From RAM1 sp943372515 (lineage in GTDB: Bacteria; Pseudomonadota; Gammaproteobacteria; Burkholderiales; Burkholderiaceae_C): a stretch of 40,056 nt of DNA. Below, one piece after another: positions 8,761-15,541 of the stretch. Positions within the stretch are counted from its first letter, which is position 1; the number at the start of each line of letters is the position of its first letter. The notes beneath the pieces were generated by a model, which was given only the letters and a program-made list of their open reading frames with translations, did not search any database and was not told the origin of the DNA. The position numbers and the translations under genes are program-made. The stretch spans positions 1 through 40,056 of the forward strand of contig CALRYY010000032.1 in the NCBI GenBank assembly GCA_943372515.1, given 5' to 3'.

Positions 8761-8812
8761 CGCCGCCTCCCCCTCAAGGGGGCACCACCAGCGGCCCGGC
8801 AAAGCCGGCTCC
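8761..8812 (-). repeat. Short interspersed palindromic element, copy 2 (inverted relative to copy 1)
   Basis: The 87-base gap between benE and gshB holds the second copy of the element seen at 1733-1783, here on the minus strand. Both hairpins are kept: CCCCCTTGAGGGGG and a GCCGGC/GCCGGG stem around a short loop (minus-strand reading). It is close to the benE stop and could attenuate read-through into gshB. Confidence 0.6.
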
Positions 8813-8847
8813 GCGGTGGTCCCCCGAAAGACACACCAACGACTGCC

Positions 8848-9795
8848 ATGAACATCCTCTTTGTCGCCGACCCGCTCGAATCCTTCAAGACCTACAAGGA
8901 CACCACCTTTTCGATGATGCGCGAGGCGCAGCATCGCGGCCATCGCATCGCCGCCTGCGAGCCGCGCCACCTGGTCTGGCGCTCGGGCGATGTGGTGCGT
9001 GCCGTGGTGCGCAACATCACACTGACGGGTGCGGATGACGAATGGTTCAACGAGACCAGCACGCCCGTCATGCCGCTGGCGGACTTTGACGCGGTCATCA
9101 TGCGCAAGGACCCGCCGTTTGACAGCGAATACTTTTACGCCACGCACCTGCTGGAGCAGGCCGAGCGCGAGGGCGCCCGGGTGTTCAACAAGCCGCGCAC
9201 GCTGCGCGACCACCCCGAAAAGCTCGCGATCATGGAGTTCCCGCAGTACGTGAGCCCCACACTGGTCACGCGCAGCGCCGACGAGGTGCGGGCCTTTCAT
9301 GCCGAGCACAAGGACATCATCCTCAAGCCGCTGGACGGCATGGGCGGCATGGGCATCTTTCGTGTGAAGGCCGACGCGCTGAACCTGGGCTCCATCATCG
9401 AGACACTGAACAAGGACGGGGCTGAAACCATCATGGTCCAGCGCTTTGTGCCCGAGATCACCCAGGGCGACAAACGCATCCTCATCATTGGTGGTGAGCC
9501 TGTGCCGTTCAGCCTGGCGCGCATCCCGCAGGGCACCGAGGTGCGCGGCAACCTGGCCGCAGGCGGCCTGGGCGTGGCGCAGCCGCTGTCCGACAGCGAC
9601 TGGGCCATTGCCCGCGCTTTGGGGCCGGTGCTGGCAGCGCGCGGCTTGCTGCTGGTGGGCGTGGACGTGATCGGCGACCGCCTGACCGAGATCAACGTGA
9701 CCAGCCCCACGTGTTTTCAGGAGATCACGCAGCAGGCCGGCTTTGACGTGCCGGCCATGTTCATCACAGCGCTGGAGGCCGCGCTGGCGTCTTAA
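8848..9795 (+). CDS. gshB: Glutathione synthase
   Basis: GshB adds glycine to gamma-glutamylcysteine with ATP, completing glutathione synthesis in the cytoplasm. The 315-residue length is standard. The opening MNILFVADPLESFKTYKDTT, the FNKPRTLRDHPEKL segment before the ATP-grasp domain, LKPLDGMGGMGIFRV (ATP-binding glycine-rich loop, about 155-169) and GGEPVPFSLARIP are all characteristic. INVTSPTCFQE near the C-terminus carries the metal-binding Asn. It is separated from gshA by five genes. Its stop overlaps the convergent amidotransferase stop by 4 bases. Confidence 0.97.
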   Translation: MNILFVADPLESFKTYKDTTFSMMREAQHRGHRIAACEPRHLVWRSGDVVRAVVRNITLTGADDEWFNETSTPVMPLADFDAVIMRKDPPFDSEYFYATHLLEQAEREGARVFNKPRTLRDHPEKLAIMEFPQYVSPTLVTRSADEVRAFHAEHKDIILKPLDGMGGMGIFRVKADALNLGSIIETLNKDGAETIMVQRFVPEITQGDKRILIIGGEPVPFSLARIPQGTEVRGNLAAGGLGVAQPLSDSDWAIARALGPVLAARGLLLVGVDVIGDRLTEINVTSPTCFQEITQQAGFDVPAMFITALEAALAS

Positions 9796-10562
9796 GTGAC
9801 GGGCTGTGCCTGCCCGTTGACGAACACACGCAACTCACCGGGCGCAAACACGGTCCAGTGTTCGTTGGTGGTCAGCGGTGTGGTCACCACCACGGCCACG
9901 CGGTCGTTGGGCGTGGTCGCCTGGGCAAAGTCCACGCTCAGGTCCTCGTCGGCCAGCTGGGCGTGGGCAAACGGGTGGCGGCGCTCCACGTAACACAGGT
10001 GGGTGGACGCATGGGCCCACAGCGCCTGGCCGTTGGACAGCAGGAAGTTGAAGGTGCCGTGCGCCGCAATGCGCGGCACCAGCTCGCGCAGCGTCAGCGT
10101 CAGCTCGTCCACGTTGGGCACACCGGCGTGTGATTTGGCCAGCTCCTGCATGATCCAGCAGAACGCGCGCTCGCTGTCGGTGCTGCCCACGGGGCGAAAG
10201 GCCGCGTGCAGCCGGGGGTGAAAGTCCTTCAGGTCGCCGTTGTGGGCAAACACCCAGTAACGGCCCCACAGCTCGCGCACGAACGGGTGGCAGTTCTGCA
10301 GGTTCACCGCGCCCTGTGTTGCCTTGCGGATGTGGGCGATGACGTTTTCGCTCTTGATCGGGTAGCGGCGGATCAGCTCGGCCACGGGTGAATCACACGC
10401 GGCCTGGTGGTCCACAAAATGGCGAACGCCCTTGTCTTCAAAAAAAGCAATGCCCCAGCCGTCGCCGTGGTGGTCGGTGCGACCGCCGCGTTCGGCAAAG
10501 CCGGCGAAGCTGAACATCACGTCGGTGGGAGTGTTGCAGTTCATGCCCAAGAGCTGGCACAT
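9792..10562 (-). CDS. Class II glutamine amidotransferase (YafJ-like)
   Basis: A 256-residue glutamine amidotransferase domain of the Ntn hydrolase fold. Cys2 (MCQLLGM) becomes the N-terminal nucleophile after methionine removal. FAERGGRTDHHGDGWGIAFF, IAHIRKATQG and FAHNGDLKDF are the conserved active-site blocks for glutamine binding. Homologues such as E. coli YafJ have no firmly assigned acceptor. It is the last gene of a minus-strand operon, starting 4 bases after the MFS transporter stop, and converges with gshB with overlapping stop codons. Confidence 0.92.
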   Translation of the reverse strand: MCQLLGMNCNTPTDVMFSFAGFAERGGRTDHHGDGWGIAFFEDKGVRHFVDHQAACDSPVAELIRRYPIKSENVIAHIRKATQGAVNLQNCHPFVRELWGRYWVFAHNGDLKDFHPRLHAAFRPVGSTDSERAFCWIMQELAKSHAGVPNVDELTLTLRELVPRIAAHGTFNFLLSNGQALWAHASTHLCYVERRHPFAHAQLADEDLSVDFAQATTPNDRVAVVVTTPLTTNEHWTVFAPGELRVFVNGQAQPVT

Positions 10563-10566
10563 GGCG

Positions 10567-12027
10567 TCAGGCCTTCTTCACGGGTTGTTCACGCAGCTGC
10601 CAGGCAGCCACCAGCGCCAGCGCGCACAGTGCGGCCAGCATCAGGAAGGATTCATTGAACGCTGCCAGCCGCGCGGGGCTGGTGGTGGCGTTGGTCAGCG
10701 AATCGCCATGCGCTGCCAGCCGCCATTCCAGCACGATGCCGCACAGGCTCACGCCCGCGGCGCCGCCCAGCATGCGCACAAAATTGATGGCGCTGGAGCC
10801 TTGGGGAATCAGTGCCGGTGCCAGCCCGCGCATGGAGCCCAGGTTCAGCGACGGCAGGATGAAGCCCAGCCCCACGCGCCCCAGGATGGCAAATGCCACC
10901 AGCACCCACAGTGCGGTGGTGGTGTCCACCAGGACCATGACGGCAAACGACAGCGACAGCAGCGCCAGCCCGATGCTGACCAGCAGCCAGGTGGGCTGCC
11001 GGTCGGCCAGCCGGCCCACGCCGGCGATGGTGACGGCCAGCACCAGGCCCGCCGGCAGCAGGATGGTGCCCACATGGGACGCTGACAGCTGCAGGCCCAG
11101 CTGCATGTAAACCGGCAGCAGGTAGGTGGAGCCGAACAGGGCCGTGCCGTAGATGAACGCCACGATGCTGCCCATGGCGAATTGCCTGTAGCCGAACACA
11201 TGCAGGTTCATCAGTGGCTCGCGCCCGGTGACCATGAGCCGGCGCTGCCACGCTATGAACGCCACCAGCGCCGCGGCCGCGCCGCCCAGCAGCACACCTG
11301 CGCGCACCGCACTGTTGCCATGCAGCTCCACCAGGCCGTTGAGCAGGCACAGCGTGCCCGTGCTGCCCAGCAGCAGGCCGCGCCAGTCCAGCGGCGCGCC
11401 GGCGCGGTTGGCGGCCACGCCGCCGGGTGAGGTAACCGGCACAAAGCGGTACGCCATGTACAGCGACGCCAGGCAGAACGGCACCACCATGAAAAAGATC
11501 GAGCGCCAGCCAAACAGGTCCACCAATACGCCGCCAATGCTGGGGCCGATGGCCGGCGCCAGCACCACGCCCATGCCGAAGATGCCGCTGGCGCGGCCCT
11601 GCTCGCTGGGCTCGAAGGCGCGCAGGATGATGATGGCCGGTATGGGCTGGACAATGCCGGCGGCCAGCCCCTCGGCCACGCGTGCGGCCAGCACCAGGCT
11701 GAAGCTGTTGGACAGGCCGCCCACAATGCCCCCGGCCATCAGCAGCAGCATGGTGCCCACATAGGTGTGGCGGTAGCCGTAGCGCGCCAGCAGCCAGGGT
11801 GTGGTGAGCATGGACGCCGTCATCGCCACCATGAAGCCCGAGCTGACCCACTGCGCGCGCTCCTGGCCCAGCGTGAAGTGGTGGCTCATGTCGGGTATGG
11901 CCACGTTCACGATGGTGGACGACATGATGGACGCCATGGTGCCGATCATCACGGACAGCAACAGCAGCCAGCGAAAGCGCGGGCCGTGACGTGCGCGCAG
12001 CGACGCGAGGGTGTGGTGCTCGCTCAC
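10567..12027 (-). CDS. MFS multidrug exporter, DHA2 (14-TM) family
   Basis: A 486-residue inner-membrane drug:H+ antiporter. About fourteen hydrophobic segments are seen. Family marks include MIGTMASIMSSTIVNVAIPDM in TM1 (the DHA2-type TIVNVALP signature), QWVSSGFMVAMTASMLTTPWL and FEPSEQGRASGIFGMGVVLAPAIGP (motif C-like G/P-rich segment). A GTG at 12027 overlaps the upstream CWC stop as GTGA, so this is preferred to a longer frame from 12078 that would begin inside the neighbour. It is between the CWC and YafJ-like genes. No membrane-fusion (EmrA) or outer-membrane partner is present. Substrates are unknown. Confidence 0.9.
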   Translation of the reverse strand: MSEHHTLASLRARHGPRFRWLLLLSVMIGTMASIMSSTIVNVAIPDMSHHFTLGQERAQWVSSGFMVAMTASMLTTPWLLARYGYRHTYVGTMLLLMAGGIVGGLSNSFSLVLAARVAEGLAAGIVQPIPAIIILRAFEPSEQGRASGIFGMGVVLAPAIGPSIGGVLVDLFGWRSIFFMVVPFCLASLYMAYRFVPVTSPGGVAANRAGAPLDWRGLLLGSTGTLCLLNGLVELHGNSAVRAGVLLGGAAAALVAFIAWQRRLMVTGREPLMNLHVFGYRQFAMGSIVAFIYGTALFGSTYLLPVYMQLGLQLSASHVGTILLPAGLVLAVTIAGVGRLADRQPTWLLVSIGLALLSLSFAVMVLVDTTTALWVLVAFAILGRVGLGFILPSLNLGSMRGLAPALIPQGSSAINFVRMLGGAAGVSLCGIVLEWRLAAHGDSLTNATTSPARLAAFNESFLMLAALCALALVAAWQLREQPVKKA

Positions 12028-12254
12028 GCCTGGCGCTGCCCCGTGGGGGCCCGGGTGGCGCAGGCCTGGCAGATGCACGCCTTGCCACGGGCCGCGGCCG
12101 GGATGGCGTCCAGTGCCGCGCGGTTGAAATCAACCTGAGTGCACCAGCACGGCCCCTGCTCCACGCCGGTCAGGCGTGCGGTCTCCATGGCGCACAGGTT
12201 GGCCTGGCCGCACAGCGGACAGCGCTGGGGGTCTGGCGCGGCGGGGGTTTGCAT
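12024..12254 (-). CDS. Cysteine-rich CWC family protein
   Basis: A 76-residue protein with eight regularly placed cysteines: C12 and C15 (RCPLCGQ), C21, C36 and C38 (GPCWC), C60, C62 and C65 (ACICQAC). The CWC motif names the family; the pattern suggests binding of zinc or another metal, but function is unknown. The ATG at 12254 is chosen over an upstream TTG at 12263. Its stop overlaps the MFS start (GTGA), so it heads a three-gene operon with the exporter and the amidotransferase. Confidence 0.82.
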   Translation of the reverse strand: MQTPAAPDPQRCPLCGQANLCAMETARLTGVEQGPCWCTQVDFNRAALDAIPAAARGKACICQACATRAPTGQRQA

Positions 12255-12272
12255 GGTTTTCAAGTCTACCTG

Positions 12273-13172
12273 TCAGGGCAGGTGGATGTGGTTGCCAAAG
12301 TGCTGGTAGGCTACGGCAATGCGCCGCAGGTGGCGCGCCTCCGGGTGCGCCAGCAGCCACAGCTGGGATTCGCAGCCCTCCAGTGGCGGCCCCAGGGCCA
12401 CCAGGGCGCTGTCGTGTTCGAGCATGAACAGCGGCACGACGCCCACGCCCAGCCCGAAGCGCAGCGCATCCACAACGCCCGTGATGCCGTCCACCAGGTG
12501 GCGCGGCACCACGCGGGGCAGCTGCCTCTGGCGCCACTGCACGGAGGGGTGGTCCGGCATGGCTTCGTCAGGGGCCACCCAGTCATGCTGATCCAGCGGG
12601 CGGCGCCGCTGCGCCGCTGGCATGCTGCGGCTGGCACAGGCCACGAAGCGAATGGTCCCCAAAGCGCGCCCGATCAGGTGGTCCGGCGGCTTGCGCGCCG
12701 GCCGCACCGCACGCAGTGCCAGGTCGGCATCACGCCGGGTCAGGCTGAGCAGTCCGTTGGCCGTACCCAGCTCCATTTGCAGCAGCGGGTGTGCCCGCGC
12801 CAGCTCGCCAAGCGTCGGCAGGACCAGGCCGCGCAGCACCGCATCGGTGGTGGTCAGGCGCACGCGGCCCGCTACCGCGTCGTCGGCGTGCAGCGCACCG
12901 TCTTGCGCGGCTTGCAGCTCGGCTTCTATGCGTTCAGCATGACGTGCCAGTGCCTGGGTGGCGTCGCCTGGCAGGTAGCCCTGGCGGGTTCGCTCGAACA
13001 GGCGCTGGCCCAGCTGCTTTTCAATGCGCTGCAGCACGCGGAACACGGTGGACGCGTTCGTGTTCAGCCGTGTGCCCGCGGCTGCCAGTGTGCCGCCACG
13101 CACCAGTGCCAGCACGACCTCAAGGTCAGCCGCAGTCAGTGTGTATTGCGTTTTTGCAATAGATGGTTTCAA
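12273..13172 (-). CDS. LysR family transcriptional regulator
   Basis: A 299-residue DNA-binding regulator. The N-terminal winged helix (about 10-70) reads TAADLEVVLALVRGGTLAAAG then NTNASTVFRVLQRIEKQLGQRLFERTRQGYLP; the C-terminal half is the periplasmic-binding-protein-like effector domain. The TTG at 13172 is chosen because the conserved N-terminal text KTQYTLTAADLE begins there; a longer frame reaches 13265 but would overlap the divergent GST gene. It is divergent from the glutathione S-transferase gene, its likely target, and 18 bases from the CWC operon. Inverted repeats of TATTGC lie in the first codons and upstream. Confidence 0.88.
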   Translation of the reverse strand: MKPSIAKTQYTLTAADLEVVLALVRGGTLAAAGTRLNTNASTVFRVLQRIEKQLGQRLFERTRQGYLPGDATQALARHAERIEAELQAAQDGALHADDAVAGRVRLTTTDAVLRGLVLPTLGELARAHPLLQMELGTANGLLSLTRRDADLALRAVRPARKPPDHLIGRALGTIRFVACASRSMPAAQRRRPLDQHDWVAPDEAMPDHPSVQWRQRQLPRVVPRHLVDGITGVVDALRFGLGVGVVPLFMLEHDSALVALGPPLEGCESQLWLLAHPEARHLRRIAVAYQHFGNHIHLP

Positions 13173-13203
13173 GATTGCGTATTGATGTTGCTGTTTTGCA
13201 ATC
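13144..13203. promoter_or_regulatory. Cluster of TATTGC/GCAATA half-sites, probable LysR operator
   Basis: TATTGC-GTTTTT-GCAATA (13144-13161) is an exact inverted repeat that includes the T-N11-A core of LysR boxes. A second pair, GATTGC (13174-13179) and GCAATC (13198-13203), repeats the same half-sites with an 18-base gap. They lie between and into the starts of the LysR and GST genes, the usual place for LysR autoregulation. The first repeat falls in the first codons of the LysR gene if TTG 13172 is the start. Confidence 0.55.
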
Positions 13204-13242
13204 CTACATTCCAGACTTGTACTACTCAAGCAAGTGTTTCCC

Positions 13243-13932
13243 ATGACCATTACTACTGGCACCACCAGCCCCGAGCTGGTTCTGGTCAGCCATGCGCTGT
13301 GCCCCTACGTGCAGCGAGCCGCCATCGTGCTGGCCGAAAAGGACGTTGCGTTCGAGCGGCGCGATGTGGACCTGTCGCACAAGCCCGCCTGGTTCACGGC
13401 GGTCTCGCCGCTGGGCAAGACACCGGTGCTGCTGGTTGGGGGCCAGGCGGTGTTCGAGTCAGCCGTGATCTGCGAGTACCTGGACGACACCCACACACCG
13501 CGCCTGCATCCGCCAGATGCCTTGCAGCGTGCCCGCCACCGCGCCTGGATGGAATTTGGCTCAGCCATGCTCAACACCATCGCTGGCTATTACAACGCTG
13601 CCGATGAGGCGGCCCTGCAGGCCCGCCGCGGTGAGCTCATGGGCCGCTTTGCGCAACTGGAGCCCGTGCTGGCGCAAGCCGGGCCGTACTTTGCGGGGCG
13701 CGACTTCAGCATCGTGGACGCGGTGTTTGCGCCGGTGTTTCGTTACTTTGACGCCTTCGAGCAGGCGGGCGAGGCAGGCTTCATGGATGGCCTGCCTCGT
13801 GTGCAGGCCTGGCGTGCGGCGCTGGCCGCCCGGGCGTCGGTGCGCCGGGCCGTCACGCCGGGCTACCCGCAGGCGCTCCTGGCGTTTCTGCGTGCCCGTG
13901 GCAGCGCGCTTTCGCGTCGCATGGCTGCCTGA
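13243..13932 (+). CDS. Glutathione S-transferase family protein
   Basis: A 229-residue cytosolic GST-like protein. The N-terminal thioredoxin-fold domain has SHALCPYVQRAAIVLAEKDV (catalytic-type Cys in CPYVQR, as in omega/stringent-starvation-like GSTs), GKTPVLLV with the cis-proline, and the glutathione-binding FESAVICEYLDD (about 70-81). The helical C-terminal domain follows from about residue 95. The ATG at 13243 is preferred to a GTG nine bases upstream because it begins closer to the domain. Divergent LysR regulation is likely. It may conjugate glutathione or reduce mixed disulfides; the substrate is unknown. Confidence 0.9.
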   Translation: MTITTGTTSPELVLVSHALCPYVQRAAIVLAEKDVAFERRDVDLSHKPAWFTAVSPLGKTPVLLVGGQAVFESAVICEYLDDTHTPRLHPPDALQRARHRAWMEFGSAMLNTIAGYYNAADEAALQARRGELMGRFAQLEPVLAQAGPYFAGRDFSIVDAVFAPVFRYFDAFEQAGEAGFMDGLPRVQAWRAALAARASVRRAVTPGYPQALLAFLRARGSALSRRMAA

Positions 13933-13998
13933 CATCAGGGTCTGAACGGGTGGTGCGATCCGCAGGTGCAATGCGATCATGGCGCAAGGAGACTCGCC

Positions 13999-14640
13999 AT
14001 GATGAATACGCCCTTCAACAGGCGCCGCCAGGCATTGCAATGGACCCTGGGCGCTGTCGCCTGGACGCTGGCCGCAGGGGTACAGGCCCAAGCCGACACC
14101 AGGACCTGCGCGCTGGTGCTCATGCACGACCGGGGTGGCTCAGCCGCCCCGATGGCGGCGTTGGGCCGCAAGCTGCAGGCCAGCTGCATGACCAAAGCGG
14201 TAGAGATGCCCTGGTCGCAGCGCCGCGCCAACGACAAGGACCTCCCCGGCGCCTGGCAAGAGGTCACGCGCCACGTCCGCGAGCTGCGCCAGCAAGGCCA
14301 CAAGCGGGTGCTGGTGGGTGGTGTGGGCTTTGGTGCCAACGCTGCCATGGCGTATGCGGGTGCGGTGGGTGATGCAGACGGCGTGGTGGCGCTGGCGCCC
14401 GAGGCTGACGCCGCAGGCATCGGCGGCCTGCCGGCCACGGCCACGGCGCTGCGCCAGCACATGCCTGTGCTGTGGGTGCTGGGAACGGACGATCCGTTGT
14501 TTCAGCGCGGTGAAGACTTTGCCTTTGCCAAGGCGCCGCCGCACCCGCAAAGCCGCTATGTATCGGTCAAGGCTGACCGCAAGGGCACGGCCGAGGCAGC
14601 GGCCAAGCCGCTGGCCGACTGGCTCAGGTCGCTGGAATAA
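13999..14640 (+). CDS. Exported alpha/beta-hydrolase-like protein lacking the catalytic Ser and His
   Basis: A 213-residue protein with a signal peptide; RRRQALQW near residues 8-15 resembles a twin-arginine leader and AQA-D a cleavage site. The hydrolase fold is suggested by LMHDRGG (42-47, oxyanion region), GGVGFGANAAMAY (107-119, nucleophile elbow) and VLGTDDPLF (159-167, acid-loop region). The elbow is G-V-G-F-G, with Gly110 where the nucleophile should be, and ADRKGT (192-197) stands where related proteins have a His before GT. It therefore looks like a pseudo-hydrolase. AAGGAG at 13986-13991 supports the start at ATGATG. It converges with the DUF4394 gene, 2 bases apart. Confidence 0.75.
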   Translation: MMNTPFNRRRQALQWTLGAVAWTLAAGVQAQADTRTCALVLMHDRGGSAAPMAALGRKLQASCMTKAVEMPWSQRRANDKDLPGAWQEVTRHVRELRQQGHKRVLVGGVGFGANAAMAYAGAVGDADGVVALAPEADAAGIGGLPATATALRQHMPVLWVLGTDDPLFQRGEDFAFAKAPPHPQSRYVSVKADRKGTAEAAAKPLADWLRSLE

Positions 14641-14642
14641 GC

Positions 14643-15494
14643 TCAGTCCGGCTGCACCAGCGCCAGGCCCGTAATGGTGTCCACCCCACCAATGCCGCCC
14701 ACCAGCGTGGCTGCGTTGGCAGCGGCCGACAGGTCGATGCGGTACAGCGACAGGATGTTGCCCACGCGAATGGCCGCGTAGCCGGTCGTGGTGCGCGCTT
14801 CAAGGTCAAAGCCGTTGACGCCGCTGCCCAGCACGCCCAGCGTGGCGTCGCTGGTCAGCACGCCGTTGTTGGGCGGGTTGACCACCGAGCGCAGGCCCAG
14901 CGTCAGGTCCAGCACATACAGGGTGGTATCCGTGGCGCCACGAAACGAATTGCTGTAGCCCGCTGCGGTGACTGTCAGTGTCTGGCCGGGGTTGCCCGCA
15001 CGCGTCAGGTTGCCGTCGGTGATGGTGTCGCCTGTGTCCACGTTAATGCGCAGGTTCTGCCCGGCATTGGTCACCACGCGCAGCCGGTCGGCCACGGGGT
15101 TGAAGTCCACGCCGAACTGCGTGCCTACCAGGCTGGTGAAAGGCGCATCATCGCCGGCGGCGGCTTTCAGCGTGGAGCGCAAGGTGGCGCGTCCCGTGGT
15201 CGCGTCCAGCGTATAGAGGTTGCCGCGGCTGCCCAACGCATACAGCAGGCCGTTGGCCGGGCGAAAGTCAATGCCGGCCACCGAGTCACCCGGCAGCAGA
15301 CCCAAGATGGTTCGTATGCCCACCTGGGTGCCCGGCGTGGCGCGGTTGAATGATGCGACCTGGCCCGACTCGGTCACCACGATGGTGTCGCCCAAGGCAG
15401 CCGGTGTGACGGTATCGACGCCGCCCCCGCCCCCGCAGGCAGACAGGCCCAGGGCAAGGCTGGCAATGGCGGCGGAAATGGGTAAGCGGCGCAT
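14643..15494 (-). CDS. DUF4394 domain lipoprotein
   Basis: A 283-residue predicted lipoprotein: signal peptide with lipobox LSAC, Cys20, followed by a Gly-rich linker. The rest matches the DUF4394 pattern of beta-rich repeats: DFRPANGLLYALGSRGNLYTLD, FGVDFNPVADRLRVVTNAGQNLRIN, and GFDLEARTTTGYAAIRVG, which resembles a beta-propeller. Function is unknown. It begins 47 bases downstream of a TonB-dependent receptor on the same strand, so it is probably co-transcribed and may be an envelope partner of that receptor. Confidence 0.82.
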   Translation of the reverse strand: MRRLPISAAIASLALGLSACGGGGGVDTVTPAALGDTIVVTESGQVASFNRATPGTQVGIRTILGLLPGDSVAGIDFRPANGLLYALGSRGNLYTLDATTGRATLRSTLKAAAGDDAPFTSLVGTQFGVDFNPVADRLRVVTNAGQNLRINVDTGDTITDGNLTRAGNPGQTLTVTAAGYSNSFRGATDTTLYVLDLTLGLRSVVNPPNNGVLTSDATLGVLGSGVNGFDLEARTTTGYAAIRVGNILSLYRIDLSAAANAATLVGGIGGVDTITGLALVQPD

Positions 15495-15541
15495 GGCAGG
15501 CTTTCTGCGTGAAAGTGTTACGGCAACAGTGTGCCAGCGTT

